A program made the position numbers and the translations under genes. 64,000 nt of DNA from CAZXWN01 sp964644695 [NCBI: uncultured bacterium] (GTDB lineage Bacteria; UBP4; UBA4092), in NCBI GenBank assembly GCA_964644695.1, contig CAZXWN010000013.1, positions 1 through 64,000 on the forward strand, read 5' to 3'. Every line of letters starts with the position of its first letter. The first letter of the stretch is position 1. Under the pieces are notes generated by a model. The model saw only the letters and a program-made list of their open reading frames with translations. It did not search any database and was not told the origin of the DNA. Below, piece by piece: positions 9,155 to 17,303 of this stretch.

Positions 9155-11076
9155 GGTGCCGGGTGTTCAGTAATATTAATATAATTATAACGGGTTTGGT
9201 CTAAAACACCTTCTAATAATAAACGAAGACTATACACAATTTTGAAGTCCAGGCGGTAATCGGGGGGTGGCACATCAAAGACGTCCCAGCCTATTAATTC
9301 ACCGGAAGCCATGTCTATCACAGCCTCCACCTGTTCGTCCCGATAGATGATTCGGCGTGATGCGGGATGTATCTCCAGGTAATATTCAGCCCCTTTGATT
9401 CGTCCCCAGATTTGACGGCATCCCTCCGAATAAGTATCTTCAGCATAAAAACCATCCCGGTTCTTATACAGCAGGAAGGTGTCTAAACTGGAATAGAATG
9501 CCGGGTACTTGATCCAGGGTTGTGAATAATCCGCCTTCCAGGCTGGACACAATCGGCATTCATTACACAGGTCTGCGAAATTCCCAACCTGTGGAATATC
9601 CTCAATAATCAACTCATCCACATGATCCAATATCAGCCGTTCTCCTTCAATCCGGTACACGGGACATTCCCGGTCTGCCGGAAGAAGTGGCAGAAGGAAG
9701 TTCGCTCCAAATGGACAACTGGGAATCGCCGGCGGGGTTTCAACCACATTCTCCGTCACGGTTGATTTCAGTTGCGCGCACAGGCGCTGAAGTGTTCTTT
9801 TGGCAGCATCGCCGGGATCAACATCTCCCGCACCACTCGATTTGCGGATATATTCTCGGACTGTTTTGGAGTGAGATTCCAACATCCCCGTCTCCAGGTT
9901 TTTCAGATACACATGCAGTCGAGAATATCCACCCGGCCGCAGGATGTCCGTACAGACTGACACCGGAACAAATCCACAGGTAACAGTTTCCGTAAAGTTA
10001 TCCGCATCCACTCCGGCAGAAATCCCCATCGGGTATTGGGCACCAAAAGTTTCACGCACCTTCGCCGCCAGCCGGAGAGCCACCGGACGGAGGGCTTTTC
10101 CGGTAACAAACACTGCCGGTTCTCCGGGAAATTCCGGACGGTGATTCTCTACTAACAGGCCGCGGCAGGATTTGAATCCCAAACTTAATTGAGTGTGTTC
10201 TTTGACGGGTTCCATCTTTTCCATTAATCGCATGAAACCATGCCAATGCGAATCATCCACTCCCAAAGATGGATGGATCTTCAAATCAGGCATGCCGGCA
10301 CAATCCGCCAGGATAGATTCCAGTTCCGACTTACCCAGAAGCATCGGGTCCAGTTTCAGGGAGATGTTCAGTTCCAACTCCTGCATCAGGAATCGGGCCA
10401 TCTTGATCGTCTCATCAATTGGGCAAAATGGAGGAATGTTCAAGGTGGCAGAATCCGCGATCCGCGTTCGGAAAAGCATATCCTTATAACCAGACAACTC
10501 ACGAGGCAGCTCCCGGCGGAATTGTTCCACCAGTTCATGGGCATCCCGTAAGGTTCGGACAAATTTCACAAGTTGGGCATCCTGAAGACTGGACGGCATA
10601 CACTCTATCGTTAAATCAAATACGGTGTCATATCGAGAGGGAGGGATTTTATCTCCCAGGAATCGGGCATGCCGGAACAGGTCCATAATCATGGAAGCCT
10701 TAACACATTCCTGTAAATATAAATCCAGTGGGAGTTCCTGCGGTTGTTCCTGAAGGAAAAGACTTCCCCGGTCAAAGTAGATTCCGGGTTGACGGGTCAT
10801 ATCCACCGCGGCGGAACGGACTGTCTTTAGGGCAAAGATTCGGGCACCGCCCAGCCATCCTAAAATCATCCCCTGCGCCATCTGAGTATGGGGACCTGAA
10901 CTGATTCCCAGGGGAGACGATACTCGGTGCTCATGAAAATCAACACCCGTATCAATCCTTAAGTCAGGCCAGTAAAAGTCTGTTTCCGGCATGTCATATA
11001 TCTGCCGGTCTCGATGCCATTCTAAATAGGCCCTGCGAGCCAGAGTCCTGAAAGGTATAGGGTAAAGTTCAGCCAT
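9151..11076 (-). CDS. YgfK-like dihydroorotate dehydrogenase-family protein, shortened
   Basis: The start (YPIPFRTLARRAYLEW, then IYDMPETDFYW) and SSPLGISSGPHTQMAQGMILGWLGGARIFALKTV match the N-terminal flavin-binding, DHODH-like region of YgfK, the putative selenate reductase subunit. That protein is about 1,000 residues and has an additional FAD/NAD(P) domain; here 641 residues pass directly to a C-terminal region with one cysteine cluster at 504, 507 and 510 (CNECRLCPAW). This is one Fe-S-like knuckle rather than a full ferredoxin set. It may be a redox enzyme working with partner chains. The next gene overlaps it by 4 bases. The ATG at 11076 fits family starts. Confidence 0.65.
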   Translation of the reverse strand: MAELYPIPFRTLARRAYLEWHRDRQIYDMPETDFYWPDLRIDTGVDFHEHRVSSPLGISSGPHTQMAQGMILGWLGGARIFALKTVRSAAVDMTRQPGIYFDRGSLFLQEQPQELPLDLYLQECVKASMIMDLFRHARFLGDKIPPSRYDTVFDLTIECMPSSLQDAQLVKFVRTLRDAHELVEQFRRELPRELSGYKDMLFRTRIADSATLNIPPFCPIDETIKMARFLMQELELNISLKLDPMLLGKSELESILADCAGMPDLKIHPSLGVDDSHWHGFMRLMEKMEPVKEHTQLSLGFKSCRGLLVENHRPEFPGEPAVFVTGKALRPVALRLAAKVRETFGAQYPMGISAGVDADNFTETVTCGFVPVSVCTDILRPGGYSRLHVYLKNLETGMLESHSKTVREYIRKSSGAGDVDPGDAAKRTLQRLCAQLKSTVTENVVETPPAIPSCPFGANFLLPLLPADRECPVYRIEGERLILDHVDELIIEDIPQVGNFADLCNECRLCPAWKADYSQPWIKYPAFYSSLDTFLLYKNRDGFYAEDTYSEGCRQIWGRIKGAEYYLEIHPASRRIIYRDEQVEAVIDMASGELIGWDVFDVPPPDYRLDFKIVYSLRLLLEGVLDQTRYNYINITEHPAP

Positions 11077-11283
11077 TTTCCTGCACTTCCCTCCGAGTAT
11101 GGGCTTCTAATCAAAGACTAGCACATCTTCTAACCAATTTACGCTACATTATTTCCATCCCATATAATCTGTATCTCCCTGTCATTTTACACACTTATCC
11201 CGCCCAGTCAAAATAATGTGACACTTCAATAAAACAGCTTAAGTGGATATTGATCTAAGGGAGTCTAATTCAAATTTGTAGAG

Positions 11284-12552
11284 TTACGAATGGGAAGATT
11301 CCGTGGGTGGTTGAAATTCCCACGTCTGTTCCTGATGGAATACGCCCTCATCTCCCGGTTTCCCCAACGACATAAAAATGGAATACAGGCAGGCGTGATA
11401 ATCATACGCGGTCTCGTCAGCAATCGGTTCCCGGTAAATCCCACAGGATAACAGATACTTTCCCTGCTGAAGATTAAACTGCGGATAACTCACCTTCAAC
11501 TCACCTTCACCGGGAGAGATTCTTTCCACCACTTCATGCCGCAACCGGGTATTGGACCCATTAAGATAGTGCCCATTTTCATCCGCCCATCCAATCCCAA
11601 AAATGGGATTCTCAATCGTCTGATGAGCTTTATATTTGATTCGAATCTCCAGAGGTTCTCCGGGAGTAAAGATATACTTTTCCTCACCTGTCCCACCAAA
11701 AATATGAACCTCCGTAATCTCAATCTCACGAGACCCTGTACGGAATCCCGACTTGGCAGTCGGTATCACCTGGACATCACTGAACTGACGCGCCAGTTCC
11801 ATCCGACGGTTCATGATGCGTTCATAATAGATTTTTACTACTTCCCGGGCATCACCGTCTTTTTCGATGTGACCATGATTCAGAAGGATTGCCCGGTGGC
11901 TGACTTTTTCAATCATCCCCAAATCGTGGGAGACAATAACGATAGTCTTTCCTTCCTGCTGGAATCGGCGAATCTTATCCACACATTTTGCCTGGAAGGC
12001 TCCATCCCCTACCGCCAGAACTTCGTCCACTAACAAAACTTCCGGATCGGTATGAATGGCAATCGAAAATCCCAGTCTGACATACATCCCGGAAGAATAA
12101 TGTTTGATGGGGCTGTCGATGAAATCCCGTAACTCCGCAAACTCAATAATATCTTCCATCCGCTCATTCAGGACCTTCTCCGAAATCCCAAGGATGGACC
12201 CATTCAAATAAATATTCTCTCTGCCGGTCAAATCAGGATGAAACCCTGCGCCCAGCTCCAGTAATGCGGCAATCTTCCCGTTGACATGGAGTAACCCCGA
12301 TGTCGGAGGCGTAATCCCCAGAAGCAGTTTCAGAAGGGTACTCTTCCCGGCTCCATTATCTCCGATAATCCCCAGCGTCTGGCCTCGGGGAACCGTAAAA
12401 GAAATATCCTTCAAGGCCGTGAAGTCCTGTGCCGGTGTCCATTTCCAAAACATCAATGTATTCAGAAATAATTCCCGGATAGAACCCATTTTCTCCAGGC
12501 GGAGCTTGAAACTCTTTGTCAACGATTCAACTTTAATAGCCGGTGTAGTCAT
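11284..12552 (-). CDS. ABC transporter ATP-binding protein, Wzt-like polysaccharide export
   Basis: The N-terminal half is a full ABC ATPase: Walker A GDNGAGKS, signature YSSGMYVRLGFS, Walker B EVLLVDEVLAVGD and the switch His in IVSHD. The opening VESLTKSFKLRLEKMGS and a C-terminal beta-rich domain of about 160 residues are typical of Wzt-type subunits that recognise the capped end of an O-antigen chain. It would energise export of an O-antigen across the inner membrane with a Wzm-type permease, which is not in this window. The start at 12552 is chosen because a -10 box ends 7 bases before it; the in-frame codon at 12582 lies upstream of that box. Confidence 0.8.
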   Translation of the reverse strand: MTTPAIKVESLTKSFKLRLEKMGSIRELFLNTLMFWKWTPAQDFTALKDISFTVPRGQTLGIIGDNGAGKSTLLKLLLGITPPTSGLLHVNGKIAALLELGAGFHPDLTGRENIYLNGSILGISEKVLNERMEDIIEFAELRDFIDSPIKHYSSGMYVRLGFSIAIHTDPEVLLVDEVLAVGDGAFQAKCVDKIRRFQQEGKTIVIVSHDLGMIEKVSHRAILLNHGHIEKDGDAREVVKIYYERIMNRRMELARQFSDVQVIPTAKSGFRTGSREIEITEVHIFGGTGEEKYIFTPGEPLEIRIKYKAHQTIENPIFGIGWADENGHYLNGSNTRLRHEVVERISPGEGELKVSYPQFNLQQGKYLLSCGIYREPIADETAYDYHACLYSIFMSLGKPGDEGVFHQEQTWEFQPPTESSHS

Positions 12553-12559
12553 GTCAACT

Positions 12560-12565
12560 ATTATA
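12560..12565 (-). promoter_or_regulatory. -10 box of a probable leaderless gene
   Basis: On the minus strand TATAAT is followed by AGTTGAC and then the ATG at 12552, a 7-base gap. No ribosome site fits between them. No good -35 is visible. Confidence 0.55.
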
Positions 12566-12704
12566 AGGTGAACCGAAGACACTCTGATACTCTTTCACAC
12601 GATTTCTTATTTTCTTTCATTTCATCCCCCGAATAATTCTTGTCCTCCTCCCCACCAGATTCCTCCAGGAGACCTTTCCCCACTGTAAATGTCGTTTGCC
12701 ACCA

Positions 12705-12726
12705 ACGAAGCAGAAACGAATCGGGT
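12705..12726 (-). repeat. TTCGT direct-repeat motif, copy B
   Basis: Read on the minus strand this is ACCCGATTCGT followed by TTCTGCTTCGT, i.e. two TTCGT half-sites 11 bases apart. It lies between the divergent Wzt-like and M20 genes. Other copies are near 1790, 25854, 32672 and 49390. Confidence 0.6.
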
Positions 12727-12834
12727 CCCTTCCACACAAGTACAATTCTTGTGGGACTTTGGTATTACTGGACATCTGGGACAGGGTGATGGAAAATGAT
12801 AAGCGGTATTGATATCCCTCGACTGGAGGCCGTC

Positions 12835-14190
12835 ATGGATAAAACATTTACTTATATTGAGTCTAATAAGGACCGATACTTACAGGAATTAAAAGAGTTC
12901 TTATCATTTGCTTCTGTAAGTAAACACTCCCAGAGAAAACAAGACACTCGCAACTGTGCCCTCTGGCTGAAAGAACATCTGACCAAACTGGGAATGAAAA
13001 CCCAATTACTGGAAACGGATAACCATCCCATTGTAAAAGCGGAACTCGCCGGACAATCCGCAAAACGGTTGATGGTCTATGGCCATTATGATGTCCAACC
13101 GGCTGAACCCCTTGAGTTATGGGAAACACCCCCTTTTGAAGCCACCTTCAAAGATGGTTTCATTATCGCCCGGGGTGCCACAGATGATAAGGGCCAGCTG
13201 TTCTGTCATGTAAAAGCTGTGGAGGCCCTTCTGGCCACTCAGGGTTCACTTCCCTGTTCCCTCCTTTTCCTGATTGAAGGGGAAGAAGAGGGCGGAGGAG
13301 ACGGACTGAAACAATATGTCCAGAAAGCCAAATCCGAATTAGGATGTGAGGCAATCATCGTTTCTGACGGTTCCATGTATGGAGAAAATACACCCGCTAT
13401 CTGTTATGGCCTGCGTGGCATTGTCTCCCTGGAAATAATTATCCACGGTCCTAAACAGGACCTTCACTCCGGTACTTTTGGTGGGGCGGTTGCAAACCCG
13501 GCATTGGTTTTATCCCGGATTCTCGCCAAATGTATGGATGAGTCCGGACGTATCAGCATCCCCGGTATCTATGACCAGGTCCGTCAGGTCGAACCATGGG
13601 AAAAAGACAATCTCAAAAAACTGAATTTCGATGATACCCGGTTCAAACAACAGCTTGGCATCAAGGAAACCTTCGGAGAACCTTACTTCAGTACACCCGA
13701 ACGGACTTGGGCTCGCCCGACCTTTGAAGTCAATGGCATTTATGGTGGATACGCCGGGGAAGGCGGAAAGACCATCATTCCATCCTATGCCGGAGCTAAA
13801 ATTACCCTCCGTCTGGTGCCGGATATGCAGGCAGAGACGGTCTGTAAATTAGTCGGTGATTACCTCCGGAGTCTCGTCCCACCCACTGTCACCCTTGAGA
13901 TGAGAGGACCCTCTGGCTCTAACCCAATGATTGTGGATGTGGACCAACCCATTATAAAAGCAGGGATGGAAGCACTTAAAGCCGGCTTTGGAAAAGACCC
14001 GGTCTTCATCCGTGAAGGGGGTTCAATTCCTGTCATCAAGACCATGTGGGAAAACCTTCATGTCCCCGTTCTCCTTATGGGTTTGGGTTGTGACAGTGAT
14101 GGGGCCCATGCTCCCAATGAACGATTTGCTATCGACAGTTTCATTAAGGGTATTAAGTCATCGGCTGCCCTTCTGGGGCGATATAAATAA
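12835..14190 (+). CDS. M20 family dipeptidase
   Basis: The 451-residue product is a metallopeptidase of family M20: MVYGHYDVQP supplies a zinc His and catalytic Asp, RGATDDKGQ the bridging Asp, EGEEEGG the catalytic Glu pair, and GLGCDSDGAHAPNE the C-terminal His. The middle is the lid/dimerisation domain. It lacks a signal peptide, so it should act in the cytoplasm on dipeptides or related amides. The ATG at 12835 is chosen because GGAGG at 12825-12829 lies five bases upstream and family members begin with this sequence; the ATG at 12796 adds an unsupported extension. The next gene starts 39 bases downstream. Confidence 0.85.
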   Translation: MDKTFTYIESNKDRYLQELKEFLSFASVSKHSQRKQDTRNCALWLKEHLTKLGMKTQLLETDNHPIVKAELAGQSAKRLMVYGHYDVQPAEPLELWETPPFEATFKDGFIIARGATDDKGQLFCHVKAVEALLATQGSLPCSLLFLIEGEEEGGGDGLKQYVQKAKSELGCEAIIVSDGSMYGENTPAICYGLRGIVSLEIIIHGPKQDLHSGTFGGAVANPALVLSRILAKCMDESGRISIPGIYDQVRQVEPWEKDNLKKLNFDDTRFKQQLGIKETFGEPYFSTPERTWARPTFEVNGIYGGYAGEGGKTIIPSYAGAKITLRLVPDMQAETVCKLVGDYLRSLVPPTVTLEMRGPSGSNPMIVDVDQPIIKAGMEALKAGFGKDPVFIREGGSIPVIKTMWENLHVPVLLMGLGCDSDGAHAPNERFAIDSFIKGIKSSAALLGRYK

Positions 14191-14229
14191 TATAGGAGTT
14201 TTACCGAATTTGTAAGGGAGATTGTAACG

Positions 14230-15384
14230 ATGTTAAAAAAGTTTTTTTATAGTCTGCTGTTCCTGCTTCCAGTCCTGAGTCTGGCCATTCCGGTGGCGCA
14301 GACACCCCAGGTAACATGGGCTCAGGGAAGTACTCGAATCACCATTGCCATTGATGACATGAATAAAAATGTCCGCATCTCTAAACTCATGTCTCAGAAA
14401 AATACCGTCTTCTTTGATGTCTATGGCATCAATGCCAAACGGGCCCGAATGATTGTTTATCCTCAGAACACTTTTGCCACCAAGGTCGTTGTATCCCAGT
14501 TCTCCAGTGATAGTGTTCCCATAGTCCGGGTTGTTCTGTTTCATCAGGGTGGTTTGAAAAAAGCTCGTTATCTTCTCACCCCCGAACTGACCAGTAACGG
14601 TATCCTCATTGATTATAATGACCCCCGGCTGCCTAGTGGTGAAATCCCGATTCCAGCATCGGTCACCACTAAAAATGAAACACCGGTTCCTCCTCCGACC
14701 CCTAAACCGGTCAAGGAAAAACCCATCATCAAAAAAGAAGAACCCAAGCCGGTCACCCCAACAGTAAATACCACAATTCCGGCCCCCAAACCAACACCCG
14801 TTCCAGAACCTGATGTATTGAAACCCATGGTCCTTGAACCAAAAAAGCCGGAAGTAAAAAAGGAAGAACCTAAACCTCTCAAGATTTCTAAAGAAGGAGT
14901 TTCCGCTCCTCCTATCCAAAGACGCGTCACTGCCAAATTTACCGATGCAGACCTGTATAGTGTCGTCCGAGCGCTCTCCTCTCAGGCCGGATTAAATATT
15001 TATTCCGGACTGAAACTCGAGGGAAAAGTCACTCGGGAAATCAAGGATGAACCGGTCGGCGAGATCCTCCGGGTCATCTTGGAAGAAAATAAATACAAAA
15101 TGGATATCATCAATCCGGAATCCATCAAAATCACAGAAATCTCCAAGAAACCAGATCCGATTGCCGCATCAACCAAGCCGGAAATCAAAGTATTCACCCT
15201 GTCGCTCAAGGAATTTGATATGTTAAGAGCCCGGATGAATGTCCTCTTGAATGAAAGAGTCCGCGAAGGGCAAACAAAACCGGAAGTAAATGCCGCCACA
15301 GTGACCTTTGTGGTGACAGCCACTCCCGACACCTTGAATGCGCTGGATGAACTAATCAAAACCCAAAAAGAAACAAATCCCTGA
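14230..15384 (+). CDS. Periplasmic AMIN/STN-domain protein without secretin barrel
   Basis: After a signal peptide (MLKKFFYSLLFLLPVLSLA) come an AMIN-like beta domain (about 30-135), a Pro/Lys/Glu-rich linker (138-225), an STN-like domain (232-300; VTAKFTDADLYSVVRALSSQ then VTREIKDEPVGEILRVILE) and a small alpha/beta domain to residue 384. This order is that of the periplasmic part of PilQ-type secretins, but the outer-membrane gate is absent. The frame ends cleanly 38 bases before a strong terminator, so truncation by a frameshift is not evident. It might bind peptidoglycan through AMIN and act as an accessory piece of a pilus or secretion machine. It follows the M20 gene in what may be one operon. 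Confidence 0.65.
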   Translation: MLKKFFYSLLFLLPVLSLAIPVAQTPQVTWAQGSTRITIAIDDMNKNVRISKLMSQKNTVFFDVYGINAKRARMIVYPQNTFATKVVVSQFSSDSVPIVRVVLFHQGGLKKARYLLTPELTSNGILIDYNDPRLPSGEIPIPASVTTKNETPVPPPTPKPVKEKPIIKKEEPKPVTPTVNTTIPAPKPTPVPEPDVLKPMVLEPKKPEVKKEEPKPLKISKEGVSAPPIQRRVTAKFTDADLYSVVRALSSQAGLNIYSGLKLEGKVTREIKDEPVGEILRVILEENKYKMDIINPESIKITEISKKPDPIAASTKPEIKVFTLSLKEFDMLRARMNVLLNERVREGQTKPEVNAATVTFVVTATPDTLNALDELIKTQKETNP

Positions 15385-15422
15385 TCTATTTCAAACGCCG
15401 CACCCTTTATAATAAGTCATTT

Positions 15423-15463
15423 AAATACCCCAATACCTTTCACTAAATGGTATTGGGGTATTT
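15423..15463 (+). terminator. Intrinsic terminator after AMIN/STN gene
   Basis: AAATACCCCAATACC and GGTATTGGGGTATTT form a perfect 15-base stem with an 11-base loop, followed by TTT. It serves the plus-strand gene and could also stop minus-strand transcripts. Confidence 0.9.
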
Positions 15464-15504
15464 TTTATGAGATTCCGTTTTCCGTATAGCAACTCTACTT
15501 ATGT

Positions 15505-15873
15505 TTACTCAAATATGCACCAATGCACGCCAAACTTATCAATAAGACAAAAACAATGTTTACTATAACCCGAATCTCCTATTGGCTCGTGTGGTGATGC
15601 CCCTTCTTTCAAAACCTCATATATCTTGTACACCTTGTCTGCGTTCCCCATGCCAAGATGCAAACATAATTGCATTGTGTTTCCGGGATTAGGCTCTTTT
15701 GAATTTAATTCAGATAAAGCAAGGATTTGCCCATATACATCAAGTTCTGCATGCATATAAGTGCCATCCTCTTGTGGATAAGCACAGACAAGTTTTGCAT
15801 CAAATGCTTTTTGATAGAACTCCAGTGCTTTATCACTTCCGACAACATTAACTTGAAACAGCGACCTTAACAT
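15505..15873 (-). CDS. VOC (glyoxalase/PhnB-like) family protein
   Basis: The 122-residue product has the paired beta-alpha-beta-beta-beta pattern of VOC proteins of the PhnB type: VNVVGSDKALEFYQKAFDAKL at the start, MHAELDVYGQILALSE in the middle and DKFGVHWCIFE at the end. A metal-binding His/Glu set is not obvious. Base composition is more AT-rich than its neighbours. The substrate is unknown. It stands alone between a terminator and an SGNH gene. Confidence 0.75.
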   Translation of the reverse strand: MLRSLFQVNVVGSDKALEFYQKAFDAKLVCAYPQEDGTYMHAELDVYGQILALSELNSKEPNPGNTMQLCLHLGMGNADKVYKIYEVLKEGASPHEPIGDSGYSKHCFCLIDKFGVHWCIFE

Positions 15874-16040
15874 AACTTTGCCCCTCTTTTTACGCTCGGT
15901 TTGTTGGTTACAGCGTATCTCGCATTATGATACCACCAGCATCACGGAATCTTATGAAACATACTTATATCCCACAAGGAAAAAGCATCCCACACATAAC
16001 CATGAGATGCCTTTTCTAAAAGATATATTTATAAAACATA

Positions 16041-17195
16041 CTATTTGACGAACTTCTTTATAGACGGGTAAAGGTTTTTTGCCATACGGTCCATCCCCAA
16101 ATCATTGAAGTGGACACCATCCACTGTACCTTCACCATCTGAGCCAATCAAATCCTTTGCGGATACAAGGTATAAATATTTAACACCCTGCTTCTTCAAT
16201 GATTGAACGGAGTTCTCCTGTTTAATACTGGTGCTTGTCGGATGAGCATCCGGGCGGATTGATGTTCGGCCAACAAACACAATGGGCGTTTTAGGATGGG
16301 TCTTGCGGATGCTGGTTACCAGATTGTTGATGCGCTCATCATATTCCTTCTGAGAAATGTCTCCGACATTGGCCAGACAATCAATCACATAAACGGCTGG
16401 GTCTAATTGAGCATATATCTCACCAATCCCCAGATCCATTCTGCCGGAACCAGAGAACCCAAGGTTGATAATAGGACGGTCAAGTTGTCTGCTGAGAATC
16501 GAAGTCCATGCCATACCCGGACGGGATGCACATCCCCCCTGAGTAATTGAAGTCCCATAGATTGCAATAGGCTGCCGCTTATTCGCAGGTCGCGGTGCCG
16601 GCTTATCAAGTTTTGCGCTCTGTGGAACGCCAATTTCCAGTAACTTGATTCCATTGTATAACGGCAAATACAGTAAGCATTCTTTAGTGCCCTTGAAGGA
16701 ATTAGGGAACTCAAAGGTAACATCATTCCCTTCCACTTTAGTGGGTCTGCCATTGGCAATAAAGGTCCACACTCCCTTGGCGGAGCGTGCGTATAAATCA
16801 ACACCACTGACACCCGTTGCGGGCATGTGTGGCATAGCAAGCATGTCATTATTCAGGTCCCATCGAACTTCAACCATTGGAGCATTGGTTGTAAAACGAA
16901 TGCTGATTCCAGCAGAATTCTTACTTAACCCCCAGGCTGATGTATTAATAATGGCCTGAGCTTCATCCGGTAAACGGTCAAACGGTCCTGAAGTGTTTGT
17001 CCATCCCTTTCCCTCAACTTCCAGGGTTGTTGCATTACACCATTTTATTTCCTCTGCAGTCACACCGCCTGACTGAAGCAAAAGGACTGCAAATATGAAC
17101 ATCAATACCCAGCTGGCGGATATTTGGTTTGATGGCTTTGATGGTTTCTTGGACGGCTTTGTGTTTTGGGAGGTTGTTTTCTTCAAGGGACTCAC
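16041..17195 (-). CDS. Secreted SGNH/GDSL hydrolase
   Basis: A Lys/Pro/Ser-rich start is followed by a hydrophobic signal segment (WVLMFIFAVLLLQSGGVTA), a beta-sandwich domain of about 130 residues, and an SGNH hydrolase domain. The serine block is IYGTSITQGG, the Asn block is SGSGRMD with VIDCLANVGD, and the Asp/His pair is in DGVHFNDLG near the end. It would remove ester groups from an extracellular carbohydrate. The first codon is GTG at 17195; the TTG at 17186 is an alternative with GGTGA five bases upstream. It is not linked to flanking genes. Confidence 0.75.
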   Translation of the reverse strand: MSPLKKTTSQNTKPSKKPSKPSNQISASWVLMFIFAVLLLQSGGVTAEEIKWCNATTLEVEGKGWTNTSGPFDRLPDEAQAIINTSAWGLSKNSAGISIRFTTNAPMVEVRWDLNNDMLAMPHMPATGVSGVDLYARSAKGVWTFIANGRPTKVEGNDVTFEFPNSFKGTKECLLYLPLYNGIKLLEIGVPQSAKLDKPAPRPANKRQPIAIYGTSITQGGCASRPGMAWTSILSRQLDRPIINLGFSGSGRMDLGIGEIYAQLDPAVYVIDCLANVGDISQKEYDERINNLVTSIRKTHPKTPIVFVGRTSIRPDAHPTSTSIKQENSVQSLKKQGVKYLYLVSAKDLIGSDGEGTVDGVHFNDLGMDRMAKNLYPSIKKFVK

Positions 17196-17303
17196 CTTAT
17201 AAATAGATTTTGTTCCATAACATTTTCGTTAATACTTGAAATTTTACCACTATTAGAACAAAGGTATGTCCCGGGAATTTTTGTAGCTCTACTATTTCAT
17301 CCT

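Noticed and set aside
14233-14919. A minus-strand 228-residue frame in the AMIN/STN gene
   Set aside because: It is a Gly/Arg/Phe-rich shadow of the plus-strand Pro/Lys linker, with no ribosome site.
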